Shown here: in pieces, positions 23,241-38,200 of the stretch
How positions within the stretch are numbered: position 1 is the first letter of the stretch
Layout of the letters: each line of letters opens with the position of its first letter
Assembly: GCA_905250075.1 (NCBI GenBank)
Contig: CAJNOP010000017.1
Span: forward strand, 1,175,575-1,239,574
Length of the DNA stretch: 64,000 nucleotides
Source: Rotaria sp. Silwood1
Taxonomy: Eukaryota > Rotifera > Eurotatoria > Philodinida > Philodinidae
Direction of reading: 5' to 3'
Position numbers and translations under genes: made by a program
The notes under the pieces: model-generated
Told to the model about the DNA's origin: nothing
Seen by the model: only the letters and a program-made list of their open reading frames with translations
Databases searched by the model: none

Positions 23241-26200
23241 TTAGAAAAATCCAAGCGGTTTTTTAATATTGGTTTGTTTCCAATAGGGTAAAGCATAGAA
23301 TTCATTTTTAGTCATACGAAATTCTTTCTATAATGATAAAGAGAACATATACTTTTTTTTCTAGTTAAAATTAACAAAAGAATAAACTCATACTTGAAAG
23401 TCTGCATCGGAAAGATAAGATTCAATTTTTGATGGATCAACACCTGAAATAAAAGAATTTCATCTCAAATAAAAAAAAACAAACAAACAAAGAAATTCAA
23501 AATTAAAACCTTCTGGTAACGGACGAGCTCGAAGTTCTTCAATGGTATATTGCTCACGACATAATTCATTCAGTACATCAATAATTGAATCTTTCTGATT
23601 TAATTGTTTGCCGTCCTAAACAATTATATCGATTATTAAATCAAATCTAACAAAAAATAAAACAAAAAATCTAGTTTAATTACTAACCAATTGATTTTGT
23701 TGTCGAGCTTTCATATTCACAGTCCATTTAGGAAATAAATTAATAAAATCAATTGGTTCTAAACCAGCATAGACAATAGAACATGATGTATCAATAGTTG
23801 ATGAACCAGTTTTTGCTAAATAAAATGAAAACAAAACTTCAAAAGTAATATTTTTTCTTTTTAGTATGCTTACTTTTGTAATAATCAACGGCTGTACGAA
23901 AAGCACAACGACGTTCAGTTGTAAAACGAATATCTCTTGGACCACGTGCTAATAAATTTGCATTAAAAAGTTGTAAACCAAGTTCATCATCCGATTGATC
24001 ATGCCATCCTTGCCATATATATAATTCAGTATCAGTATCAATTAAACATAAAGCTGGTTGATGAAGTTCATATAAATCAGATTGTGTAAATGGAAATGGT
24101 GATATATGATCAGGAGAACGAAGTGGATAAAGAAGTTCTTGAGCAACAAATGGACCATGAAGACTTGATAAATGAAAGATACGCATAGTTGATGAAAGTT
24201 TTAGATTTAAGCGAACTAGAAGAACAAAAGAAATTATTTAAGACGAAAAATGACTATCAATCAAACAAAAAACTACAAGAAATATTGTAATTTTTCATAT
24301 AAACAATATCATAAAAGTTAACTTTATATAATGACGAAGTTCAATGCATAAGATAGACTCGATTGAGATTGGAGAAGAATAAAAAGAATTTGTGTATGGT
24401 CCAGTCTTTTCTTTTGACTTATGACAATCTAATGAACTTCTAAGGAATTACCTTATTTCACTTTAGATTATTTTGAAAATTCAATTTCGACTTCAAATTT
24501 TATGCGAATACAATTCTCAATGCACCTTATTTCATTGTTAAAGTTTCAGAATTATTATTCTTGAATACAAACATAAGCAGAACATAATATTTTGTTGAAA
24601 AATTCACTAAAATAATACTAATTCAAGAATAAAAGATCTATAGAGACAGTGTCTTTTAGGTTTTCTCTGGTCCTTCGGACAAGTAATCAGATAAATATTA
24701 CGAAAGATTATTTAGCTGACTATTTCGATATAATAAAACTTTACAACGAAGTCCATAAGTTTCAAATTATCATATTCGAATGAAGTCTACAATTTCTCTC
24801 CATAAGATAATCCTTGATTTCATGGCTTTGATATCTAGTTTTTCAATTATATACACAATAAATTTTCTTCTTAGTATCTTCAGAAAACAACTTCACAATT
24901 TCTTCTGATGAAATAATTAATAACAATCTTACGCATTAGTTATTCAAATTATTTTGATTGATTGATATTTAGTTTTCTTGTCTTCGTTCTAAAGTTATGT
25001 ATCTGTTAATATCAATAAAGCAAAGCTCATTAACGCAACTCATGAGGTGCTAAAATATGGAATTTACATGTCTGCTGTAGCCTCATTATGCTAATACCAA
25101 ATACGTTAATTGAAAAAAACTCTAACAGACACCAGCTGTTTTTGCCAAGGATAATTGATCGTCAGAGAAACGATCTGTCTTATTTATATGTCTGCATTTC
25201 GAGGAAAAGTCTTTGACTTTTTTTTTTATGATACACAATCCTGAAAGGATGTTACAGTACAGAGATAGAAATGCGAATCCTGCTTTCCTCATAGACATAA
25301 CATCATAATATTGTATATCTTAATTGATAATTATCTATTAATCTTACCATTTAATAATGAATAATATTTTCGTTCATGATTTCGTTCACTAATTCCTTCC
25401 CAAAATAGTTCTATTTCATCACCTTCTTCCATTTCAAAAAATTCAATATCTTCCGCTTGACCATCAAAATGAAATTCTTCCGCACATCTAAATAGATCAT
25501 TATATGAAAACAAAAATAAAAGTTTCCTAAACTTATTTAATTTAATTAACCTTTCACGTAATTTCATAGCTGATTTACTAGCTAAGATTTGTTGTTCATC
25601 AGTTGTTGCATAACCATGCCAAAGTAACATTAAATTTTCCATATTATTAATTAATAAAAATGATGTTCTACTACGTAAATTAGCACTATTAACAGTTAAT
25701 TCCCACCAATGTGTTTCAACATCAATTTCACCAAGAAAGACATATAAACGCCAATGTGATTTATTTTGTTTCAATTGATTACGTTTACCTATATGAATAG
25801 TTAATGTACCATCAAATAATTGTAAAAATGTTGCTTCTTCATGTTCTTGTATAACATGAATCTAAATAAAATAAATTATTTTAAATAAATTATAAATCAA
25901 TTAATCAAATCAATTACATGAGGTCCTTTTTCTTCATTAAAAAGTATTGTCATTAATGCTGAAAGACCTTTTTCATTTGGACTAGCATTAATACCTTGCC
26001 ATATCCAATAAGCAATACGATCACGACTTATATCTGCCTTTCGTTCCAATGTATTATTATTGCCAATGGCAATCAATTTGTATTTCCATCGTATAATATA
26101 AACATCATCAGAATAAAATTGTCCATAACTTGTTTTTAATAATTCATGTCGTTCATTATCACTAACATGCCAAACATTTAATGCAATAGTTTGAATATGA

Positions 26201-29200
26201 TGACCACGCATTTCAATAGAATCATACCTGTAAAAAGAAATGAATATTTTCAAATAAGCTTTATAATAAATAAACTATGAAATAAATACAAACCAATATC
26301 TTCCTCGACCTAAATTTATTTGTTCAACGATCATATTTACTGGATTATTTTGTTTAACAAGCATTTTATATACATCAGCTGGTTTGAGTGTTTCAACAAT
26401 TGATGGTGGCTAAAATTTAATACAGAGATTAACATAGATCAAAATTTTGTTTAAAATTTTTTTTTCTTTCGTAATACGTTAAGACTTAAGATTAAAAAAT
26501 TCAAATAAATATATATATACATACTCGTTGTGTGGATGCTGGTTTATTAATAGTATTTCCTGTATCAAGAACTGATTTGACTTCTTGAAAATAACTTGGC
26601 CAATCATAAAATTTTCCTTTAAATAATAAGGTTTCAACATTTTGATTTTGTTTTCCAAATATACACCATTCTGGTCGTTTAGTACCTGTTTGACTAGCTT
26701 GTTCATTTTTATCTAAATATAAAAAATAAATTATGAAAAAAAAAAAATGTGATTTTTATATTCAAATTGAGTATATTGACTTGCAAACATCGTTGTTACT
26801 TTGGGACTTGTATTTTAATTCATATAACAAAAAAAGTTACTTTAGTTTCTCGAGCATTGTGTTTAAATGCATATGAGATACATCTCGACAATTTTATCAT
26901 TCTATCGCTTAAAAAATTCTCGTCACACTTTGAATGGCATTTCCATCTAATGTTATCTTCACATCTCTATTACATTATCAGATGATGCAAAGTGTGAATG
27001 TGGGTATCAACGAAGAGAAGATCTAAAGCTATGAGTGATTGTCCCAGCTCGCAACTATCTTGTCGAGCAAAGTACATAATGAGTAACTATATGTTTCCTT
27101 TGTAGTTAATGTAATGCGAACTCTTCTAGTAATATTAAAATATTCGAATAATACAACCCTTCGTTTCAAAAGAAACAATTTTATTAAAAACCTGATAGAG
27201 CTCACTAAATGCTAATAAGACATAAACTATGAGGTGTTGGCTAAGATCAATTGTTAGCAAAAATTCTTATTCTTCGAAATCATTGTTTCGTTGTGAATAC
27301 TTTTCATTAGTATGGACAGTCAAAAAAAAATGTCACTTTCGAACTCAACCAATAACTTGAAAATTTTATTTTACATGTTTAAAATGCTTTATCACAATAC
27401 TACAAAATCGAATAAAAGACAGAAAATAAGACCAAGTTTTTCAATGGATGGAAGTTTTCTTCTAAATCTAGGAACCGTATGTAGAGAACTTTGCTAATCA
27501 AATATGTTCTTAAAACTATTTAGTATTCAGTAAGTATTTTAAATCAAATATTTTTACATTGCTTTGCAAAAAAAAAGACTTTATTATTTCTAACAAGAAA
27601 CTATCAAGTCTTCATGACGATTGACCAGATCTTAAAAAAAATATTACTAAAAGCTTCTCTTCTGACCACAGAAGTATTATAGCCTAATTCCAGTAAACTC
27701 TTTACTAATTATTTACCATCAAGTGGATCAAATGGATTAATAATACATTCACTAAAGTCATATGAATCATTCCATAATTGTTGTGCTAATTGTAAACCCA
27801 TATTTCGTTTTGTTTTATCAGCATATTTACCATTCCAAACATATAATTCTGAACCAAAATCAAAAACAAATACTTCATTTGAATCAAGAATTTTAATTGA
27901 TAATGAACGAAAACATAAATCATCTAATGGCATAAGTAAATCATTTTCCACACGATACACACGATTTAATTCAGTTATATTCGCTTCATAAAAATCATCA
28001 TCGATTACATAATCTATTGATTTATAATCATCGTGTTCACCTTGTAAAATATCACGAAATTCTGCATGACTATCATTTTCTGTATCATCTTTAGCTTGAT
28101 CCAAAATAAAATATTTTACTTCATTACGTAAACCAAAATCACGATTTTGTTTTAAATAATCAATTAAATCTGTTGTTTTAGCTTTTTCTGCTGCATTTGC
28201 ATAACGACCGAACCATGCAAAAACTTTTAATGGCGTTATTAATAAATAACAATCACCTTCATTGATTGATTCATATGTTGGATTAACAAGACGTAATGAA
28301 CATTGACGACGTCCTTTTATTAAAATAAGCATTAATTCTTTATATGGTTCAAAACCAAATTTTGCAACAGGTGATTGATCTATTCTACGTAAATTTACTT
28401 CAGCAAAATTTTCTGTTGCAGTTAAAGTTGCTAAAGCTTCTTGAGCAAGACCAGCATTTTCAGCAACTAAAAAGAAACGGATATGATTTAATAATTAAAA
28501 AAAAATTGTCACATTGAAATGAGTAAGACCTATGAAAAGAGTAACATTATTATGCATTTATTCTGATATATTAGAAATGGTGTTTTTTTTTTATTTGCAA
28601 AACAAGACTAAGAACAACCTAACGTTTTATGAACGAAGCAAATATTCGCTATTACAGTTCCCATAGTGAAAGAAAACATCAAAATTTGATGACCTTCATA
28701 TGTCCATGATGATTATTATTTATCATATATATGCTTGATTATTGAATATATCACGCATCTCTATGAATACAAAATGCAATTTGACAAGCTCTTTCAAATA
28801 AAAAAAAAAATTAAATTCATAAAATAAAGGCCTACAGAGAATTCTAAGTTATCCAAAGAGTTATTTTAGACTTGTTTACTGATTATTTCCTTCGAATGTC
28901 ATGATATAACGCTAAAGATGTCATATGATTTGACTGTACTTGGCCCAAGATCAAGTTTTGAAGGGGCAAGAGCTTAACTTGTAGTTTTTTATTAACAATT
29001 TTTGATATAAATAAACCTTGAGAAAAAAAAAACTGTATACTACATAATTTTAAGTTAGTATATGTATATATATATATATTAGTGTCAGTTTTTTACTGTT
29101 CGAATGGTACCTATCTCAGTATATATTTCATTTAATCTAACTCGATAAGATACAATATAAATAGATTTTTAGAATATAAAATACATGCTACGATTTTTTT

Positions 29201-32200
29201 ATTTGTATTTTCTAGTTAAGAATAAAATGATCCAAGTAATAAGGAAAAAATTTTCTCACGCAAGTTTGCATGAGATAATGATTGAAATTTTTATCTAAGA
29301 GCAAAAAAAAACTTTTTTTTCTTCCATACTTTGTGCTCGTTTTAATCGACGTAATTCTTGTTCGGAAAGATTAGTATGTATTTCTGTATATTGATCTTCT
29401 GTTGGTATTGTTGCTTGAATTTGTCGAAGTGGGTTTTTTGCTCCTTGTTGTTGACGACGTGGAGGTCGAGCACGAGATACTTGTGATTGTAATCTGATTA
29501 AATTGCAAAAAAAAAAAAATAATAATTGTATTGTTATCAAAAATTTTATTTTACCGAACAGTATTTTCAGCTATTCGATTCAAATCATCTGTATTCAATT
29601 GAACAGATGATGATTCATTATTTAAGTTTTTACTTGCATCAGCAAAAAACTCATCAAGATGATCATCTGGTTTTAATACAGATATTGTATCAGATTTTAA
29701 TACAGAAACAATATTTTTATTAGGTTTTGATAATGCTAAATAAATTTCAATTGAAACATGAAAAGAAAAAGAATGAATTATTGAAATATATTGCTTACTT
29801 GTACCATTGGTTTTATTAATTGGTAACACTATTTGATTAGAATCCTTAGCTTTCACGATTGAATCTAAAGAAAAAGTAAAATAAAACAGATATAAAAACA
29901 TGCTTTTAAGATAAATGAACATCTTCTATTGAATTACTTGTCTGTTCAATATGAACATTTTTTTCCATACATTGTCCCATAAGACTTACACTGTTCTGTT
30001 TTTTTTTTGCTTAGTAATCTTTATGATAATGATGATGATAATACATGTATTTTGTCACATCTTCAAAAAAAAATATCTAATCCACCTCCGTCTCTGACTT
30101 TGTCAACAAATAACAAGATACTTTATGTCATCTCTTTTCGTAAAAATAGGTTATATGTTATTGTCGATAAAGAGACTAAGTAATCAAACAACTTCGATAG
30201 GAAAAAAAAACAGAAAGAACAAGAGAGGCCAACTTTTTTCCTTTATCAACATTATGTAAGACACAACGTTCTATATTCATGTTCAACCAAAGCAAAACAA
30301 GAAATAGCTTGCGGCACTACTATGTAACTAACTGTTCTTAACTGACACTATGTCAGCAATCGGTCAATGAGTTAATTTCAATGTATGAACGGCAAATGTG
30401 GTTAGATAAGTGTGAAAATAGTAAATAGATTATGGAAAGAAAGGATGATGTAATATCAAAGTAATATATAATAATTTCGTATTTACCAGCTTTAAGACGA
30501 ACAATATCCACTGTTTTAGCATGGTGTTGTTTATCTGCATTGGGTTTTTTTGCATTATATTTTAATGTTGGCGTTTTACGTGTACTAGTTGAAATTTGTT
30601 TTTGTTCGTTGGTTAATATTGAAGGTTTTTCTGATGAATTTTCTGATGCTAATTTATTAAGTTTGTTTCGTTCTATTTCATCGAATACTTTTAATTGTTC
30701 AAGTCTAAAAATATATCAAAAATTCATATTTGAACTTTCATCAATATTCATTAACATACCTTTTGCTCACTGATATTATACTGTTTGATTCTTCTGGATT
30801 TGACATAATTGCATCATCTGAATGATTACAAATAAAAAAATTTTCGATATTTAATGATGATTAAAAGAAAAATACAAGCATACTTAATCTATATTTATAT
30901 ATAACATGCTGTTCATTTCCAAGTGAAAATGATGCATCTGATAATGATAGGGAAGTATCATGCATATGATATTTATCATTCACTGTACATATACAAAATA
31001 CAAGAAAGTTATTCATGCATATTTTAATTAATACATACCAGGAGCTGTGGATTCTAATTGTTGTGAACTTGATGATGGTGTTAAATTAACAGCGGCTTGA
31101 ACTTCTTCAGCAGTAATAGGCTAAAAAAACAAAAATTTTCAATAGATCTTTTAAATTTATCAAGAGAATTCAAATAAGTTTTTCATAAAACTTCTAAAAA
31201 ATTTATAAATTAATACTTATAAATGTTTGATCATTAAGATTTACTTACGAGAGAACTTTTCAAGTAAATGTATGTTGATTAAATAGAGCATAGCTGACAA
31301 TGAAACAGCCTTAGTTAGTTTAAAAGTAAATTTCTTCTAGTAGTAGTTATGATTCTTTCAAAGTACGCTGTTGAATCTCAATTTTCTCGAAAAGCAAAGT
31401 TTTATTCAGTTAAAATTTATACTGTACCGATCCCAAATATTCCTTATCTTGTAGTTTCTTTGTTTAATAATGAAAGATACATATGAGCAAAGTGTTCGTA
31501 CTATTCTGACATAAAGCCAGACTATTTATTGAAAAATTACGAAATTGTTATCTATTCTTTTTATCGGTGTGGACAAAATCATTTCTAATAAAATGCATAT
31601 GTATATGTGAGTGTCAAACAAAAAGAAGAAGATGAGAGAACATAGAAGGAATTGATTTTCATTTATTGGCTGTTCCAATTATTGTAGCATGCTCGTAACA
31701 ATCTTGGGAATGTACGAAAGAAAAACAAACACAATTCGAAAATATTGATAAGGAAGACCATCTGGTTTACTATAGCCTCAAGAATAGAAAATAGATAAAG
31801 TGAATAGCATTACACAACTACTTCAGGAAAATTCATCTGAGAAATTTTTAGTTCTATTATTATTTACTCTATGTTACAAATGAACATATTGGCGAACAGT
31901 TGTTCCATGTATTTGAGTTAATACAAACAACAATTTCATATAATCAAGAGAAAGAAGCAACGCTAAAGCATAGTACATCGGACGATGAAATAGACAGGTA
32001 CGAAAAAAAAGTTTTGATTATACATGTAAAATTTGAAACTTTGATTCACTTTTATGAACCTTTAATAATTGAATACATAATGTTTTGAGTAGAGAAATTT
32101 TCCAAAGAAAATTAATACTAGAGAATCTTTACACATACATGCATTCTGATCCAGAGTGTATTTGAACAATGAATTGTGATAGGAAATCTTTAAATGCATG

Positions 32201-35200
32201 TTTATATTCATTCGAAGAGCAAGCCCATACTTAAATCTGACTGTAATAAATGAATTGAAATTTCAATTATTACACTATTGCTAAGCGGTAAAATTTGGAA
32301 CCTTATTAATAAATCAGAAGATTTTTAATTCCTTCTAGAAACAACTTGTACTCAAACCAATTGAGCGTATTTCATATTTACGAGGGAACGACTTCGAATG
32401 ACACCCGCCATTTGAGCTTATATGAGTCCCAGAAAAAAATCTCCATGATACTAGCAAAAGTTTAAAAGGGTTTGTCATTATGCACCTTTGACGTTGAGTT
32501 ATTTACTGTATTTTTTACCCATTCTTAGATAGTTTCCAAAAAATCAAGTAAGAAAGTTTTGGTCCAAAGAAAAAAACTTTTCAATACTTCGAGAAGTTTC
32601 CTCGTTAGACATCAACAAGACTATTCTGTTGATTTTCAAAGAAAAATTTTTATGTTATTATAACTATCAAAGATATGAACTCATGTAAAATATTATATTG
32701 AAACAATGACAATCAATTTTTAAGCGTATTCATAAATAAAATACCTGTGTAAGTCGAATTCGATTATTTTTTAATGATGATGTTGGTGCTAATCCCATAG
32801 GTTTCTTTTTATCAAATAAAGTCATTTTTTCTTTAAATGATAATTTTGAAATATCATCATCGAATGTCTCATTTTCAGTCTTCTTATCTGATGAACTTTC
32901 ATTATTTTGATGCATGAGAAGAATATTTTCTGTATATGCACGTTGTTTTTCATTAGCATATTTTTTTGTTATTGGTGATGCAAGTGAAGAACTAAGAAAT
33001 GAGTTTTTTTTTAATTTATCAAAATATAAAAAAAAACTTAATTTTACTCTTCATATTTGAATGGTTTTGAACGTGGTAAAGTACCACCAAATTGTGTATC
33101 TTTTGAAATTGTTTCAAATAAATTTCTTTTATCAGAAACACTCATATTTTCATCAATTCTAAAATTTATAGATAAAGAATTAATCTATTTAAGATGAATG
33201 TTTTATTTTTTTTTTTGTCTTGTTACATACTCATTTGAAATTGTTTCTTGTTCGACTTGTTCATCATTTGATAATAACAAATTTAATCGTTCAATAGACA
33301 TTTTAGCTCGTTTATCATTATGATTTTGAATGTCAATTGGTAATTCAACTGAATGAGCTTTTTGAAAATATTTAGACTTTAGATCTAATGGTGATGATGT
33401 TGCATCATTAGATGATATCATTAATTCATAATCACTTTTTGATATTGGTAATGAACGATTAAATTGTTGTTCATCGTATGTATTAGGTTTTTGAATTGAA
33501 CGTTTATAATCTTCAACTTTACATCGACTATTACGTTTTCGGATTATTTCAGAGAGACCACGTTGTTTTTCAACAGGTAAATGTATTGAACGATTGGTGG
33601 TTGCTGTTGTTGATGATGATGCTGATGAATCATTATTTTCATTTAATTGATCAAACATTTGTTCAACTGATGATCGAAGTGGTCGAATTAAATTCGTTGT
33701 TTTCGGTGGACTCTCACGTGGTAAATCAATTAATTTTGGAAAAAAAGGTGGTTGATCAAATATTTGTAATGATACTTCTTCTGATGAATATTGGTCCTTT
33801 CGAACATTCATTGTACGAAGACGTTCAAATGGATTAAGAATCACTACATTTGATAATGGTCGTATTTTTATTATAGGTAATGATGATGAATCAACTAGAC
33901 ATATTTTAAAAATTAAACAATTGAAAAAACCAACAAACTCCGAAAACTTACTATTAACTGGTTCATTGATAAATAATTCTTGATTTTGTACGACTTTTTC
34001 TTCTTCTATTGAATCGGTTGGTATAACTATATATATCGAAATAAAATAATAATTTAGAATTTAATTTATACATATTTTCATATTATTAATTAATGATTAA
34101 GTATATATATATATATGAATGAACTCAATATCTTACCTTTTTCATTCATCACTTGATCTTTATTTATATTAAGATCATTGATAGCATCGTGAAATGTATC
34201 ATCAGCAAGTGGTGATGAATAAACTTCGTTAACTTTTTCATCAATAAAATCATGTCGTTTTGTAAGTGGTGTACCTGAAGATCGTGCATAAAATTGAGAT
34301 TCAGCAAGAGATATTCCTGTTGGTGGTGGTGGTTGTTGTTGGTGATGTTGTTGTTGTATGATATCTTCTCCTTCTTTTTTTTCATTTGTTGATATAATCT
34401 TTGGTTTTGTTATAGAAGGAGTTGCATCAACCATTGCATATGTTTGATCATTAATTGTTTCATTCTTACGAACAGAATTAGTAATACCTGTACATGTACC
34501 ATCATTACCAATATTATGTACTGATATAGCTCGTGTATTGTTACGTGCATCTCTTTCGGGTGATGACAACTCTATTGAGTATGAAAAGAATATTGTTTTT
34601 TTTTTTTTCTGTAGAATAAACAAGCAACGCAATACCGATACGTAAGTATGAATAAGACAAAGAACATGAAAAATGATTGCTTTGTATAGCCATAAGGGAA
34701 ATAATATTGACAAAAATACAAAAGGAAAGTGTCTCAACAAATTTATGACCGTATGTAATATTATTTGTGTTGTCAACCGATAGAAAAATATGATTAACAA
34801 AGTTATTTATTGAAATATACGATGACAGATACTACAGAAAAACATCTTTTTACTATCTTTGTCATCAATAGATAAGAAAAAAGAGATTCGTCATTGATAT
34901 TCTGTTTCCAATTGAAATTTCTCTTATTTTTCAGAGTTGTTTGAAAAAAAAACCTTGTATTAATAATGACCTTTCCAAATGATTTAAAGAACAAAGACTT
35001 GGGTAATGTTGATTTAACCCAGAGCATTTGTTTCTGATACTTCTATCCAGATGTGTTCAGATCATGGTGGCCTTAAAGACAATGCTAAAATAATGCGTCC
35101 TCGTCAATCTGACGTCAAAAAAAAAATTCATCTATTGGCCTCTACTGACGTCTCAATAAATTTAGGTTTTAGTTACTCGTCTTTATATTTATGATGTATA

Positions 35201-38200
35201 ATCTCAGCATGAATTCATCAAGTTTTATATTCTCATTGGAAGAATAAATATCAGCTGAATACTATTCCAAGACATATAAATACATATATGTATATAACTA
35301 GATGGATCTCTTGTTAAGATAACACTAAGAGATGAATGTCCTTCTTTTTGCAAAATATTTGCGTAGGCAAGTCTCAACTAGATACTATAACTTGTGTGTG
35401 CTTATCGATCTACTATTTTTATTTTACGACAAACAAAAAACTTACCAGGCAATTTTCCATCCGATTTAGCTACGTTTCTTGAGCTTGTACAGAGCCTAAA
35501 GAAATAAAATCATCATATAAATTAACCTTTGATGTATAGTAATAGAATATTAAAAAAACAAAAAGTTTTCATGAATATAATGAAAAGAAAAAAGTCAAAT
35601 TAATATATACATACCACGCTCCCATGATGTATCAATGGAAAGTTCAATTGGAAAGAGTAAAATTTCGCCAATAGGAGGAGTAAATTTTAAAAAGACGTGT
35701 ATTTGTATTTTTACTCCGCTTTATCTATTTTACTAAATCAGACTAAATAGTAACATACATGTATATATATAGGTATCAACATATGTTTTTGGCCTATCAT
35801 TCAACTGAATATAGTCAACCAACAAAGAAAAAAAACAATTATCGCAACGGAATTTGGATACAATTGACGATAGACTATAGATGTGCAACAAAAAAAAAGA
35901 AGAAAGAGAGTAATATTATTATTCTAGAGAATACATGAACGTTGTATGTCAGCAACAGTCCTATTTTTGTCTTGATTATATAAACCTTATTGTATATAAG
36001 CATAAGTTAGGAACGATAAAGACGAAGAGGAAATAAGAAATAGCAACTTATTTATGTAGAGTTCTTTTTGATAAACGCAATGCATCAATATCTCCATGTT
36101 ACAGATGACGATAGTAGGTGGAGGAGCCAAACGCAAACGTCATTCTTATACATACATCAAGAATCGTTTTTTTTTCTCTCTTTCTGTTTTTCTCTATCTT
36201 TCTCTGCTTTTTTTCCTATTGTCGATATAATTGTATTATTCTTTCTTTTTGAGTATTATACAATTGCTTAAAGTGTCTTGTTAAGGTCTTGTCTTTTTTT
36301 TTTATACTGTATTCCACTTTACACTTATGATCATAAGTGTGAACATTAAGTGCATAGTAGCGACGTGAAGAGTGAACAAAAGTTAAAAGTAATGTGGCAT
36401 TAATCATCATTTCTTGATAATGTCAAGCTGAGTTTATCTACATTTAGCTCTAATATATTTAAGTATCTGTCTATCATTAATTAATGTTGAGTATATTTGT
36501 CTGTCAATATTTTAAGTCTAAAAAGAAAAGAAGTTGAAATATATAGTAACCTTGTTCGATGACAAGAACGATTATCTGTCTAATACAAACAAAAAATCTA
36601 TTCATTTACACGGAAGTAATACACAAGGTTTCGTTTCTGTTTCATCCATAAATACATCATTATATGTGTATATAAAGAAAAGCAATTAGTAAGAACGATG
36701 GGATCATATTTATACAAGGTTCTTAGTTGTTCTTCGATGAGCAGATGTGTATTTATACTGATAGATAATAGAAAAAAGAAACAAAGATCGATCTCATCAT
36801 AATCTAGACGACTTTGATTTTCTTTTTCTATTGTTGTTATTGACATTTTTAATATTAGATTGACATTGATTGATATATCAGTATTACAATCATAAAACAA
36901 TTTTTACTTTTGTTTTTTAAAGGTTATTCTGTGGTTATTATTTGTTACATCATCAAATTAGACCGATTAAAAAAAAAATAAACATAAAACCAACAAAAAC
37001 ATTTCAATTCATGTATGATCAGATTTATACTCAATGACTTTGTCTAACTATGATGAAATGAAAATAGCTTTGAAAAATCCACATTCAAAAGACCACAAAT
37101 GATAACAGCAAAAAAATATATGTATTATATATATATCTATATTTATATATATACGCAAATAGTAAATCCACACTGTTATTTTTGTTTTTTATCATTATGT
37201 AGAACAAACAAACAAATACCGATCAACATGATATGATGTGAAAAAAACATAAAGAAAGTTTAGGACATTCTGTCATATAAAATGAAGATACATTATGACG
37301 TCGTGATGGATATTCATTCACCGTCCGATTGTCCTATAACGGAGAGAAGACGAATTTGATTTTTTGTATTATACCATGATTGATGCACGATCACCTATCT
37401 AGTTGACAGCAAAAAGTATGCATGTGTCACGGTCGAATTTCATCAATCACACAAAAACCGAGCATATCAATATGCGAATGCGATCGTGCTACCGAGCAAC
37501 ATAACAGGAGAGAAGGGTGGAATGAAAGTGAACGGCGAATGTTACCATAAATCTATATCTGGATATAGAGATCATGCATGTGATAGGTAACAATATTTAG
37601 CTGAATTAAAAATATAACATTCATTAAGAAAAAAAGAATAAGGAATAAAAATGAGAAAGTATTTATACGCATTAAAAGCATTAGCAGGAATTATATAAAA
37701 ACTATCAATCGGTCTAATTTGATGATGGAACAAATGCTGTCAACTAGATATGTTTGAAAATAAAGAAAAGAAAAACAGCGATATATCTTACTTTCTTGGT
37801 TTTGGTATCCCACAAACAGAATCATCACTATCAAAATCAAATTCTGCTGGTTTAGATACAATTCTTCGATTGCTATTATTATTATTAATTGTGTTTTTAT
37901 TTCTTCCATTTAAATTTGGTTTTCGATTATTAAACGTTATTGAGTCAAGAGATTTATATCGAAGTAAAGCAGCTCGATTAACACGTTCAATATCAGCTGT
38001 TGATGACGATGAAGATGATGATGGCGATGATAAATTTTCTTTTCCACCTAAATATTCTCTACTTGTTGATTTTTGTTGTCGATAAGATTTATTCAAGTCA
38101 TTATGTATTGTTGGAGACATAAATGATGATGGTTCTTGATATAAATCAACACTTTTCGAACGTTTCATTTGTTTACGTTTTTGAAAACGACGACGAGATG

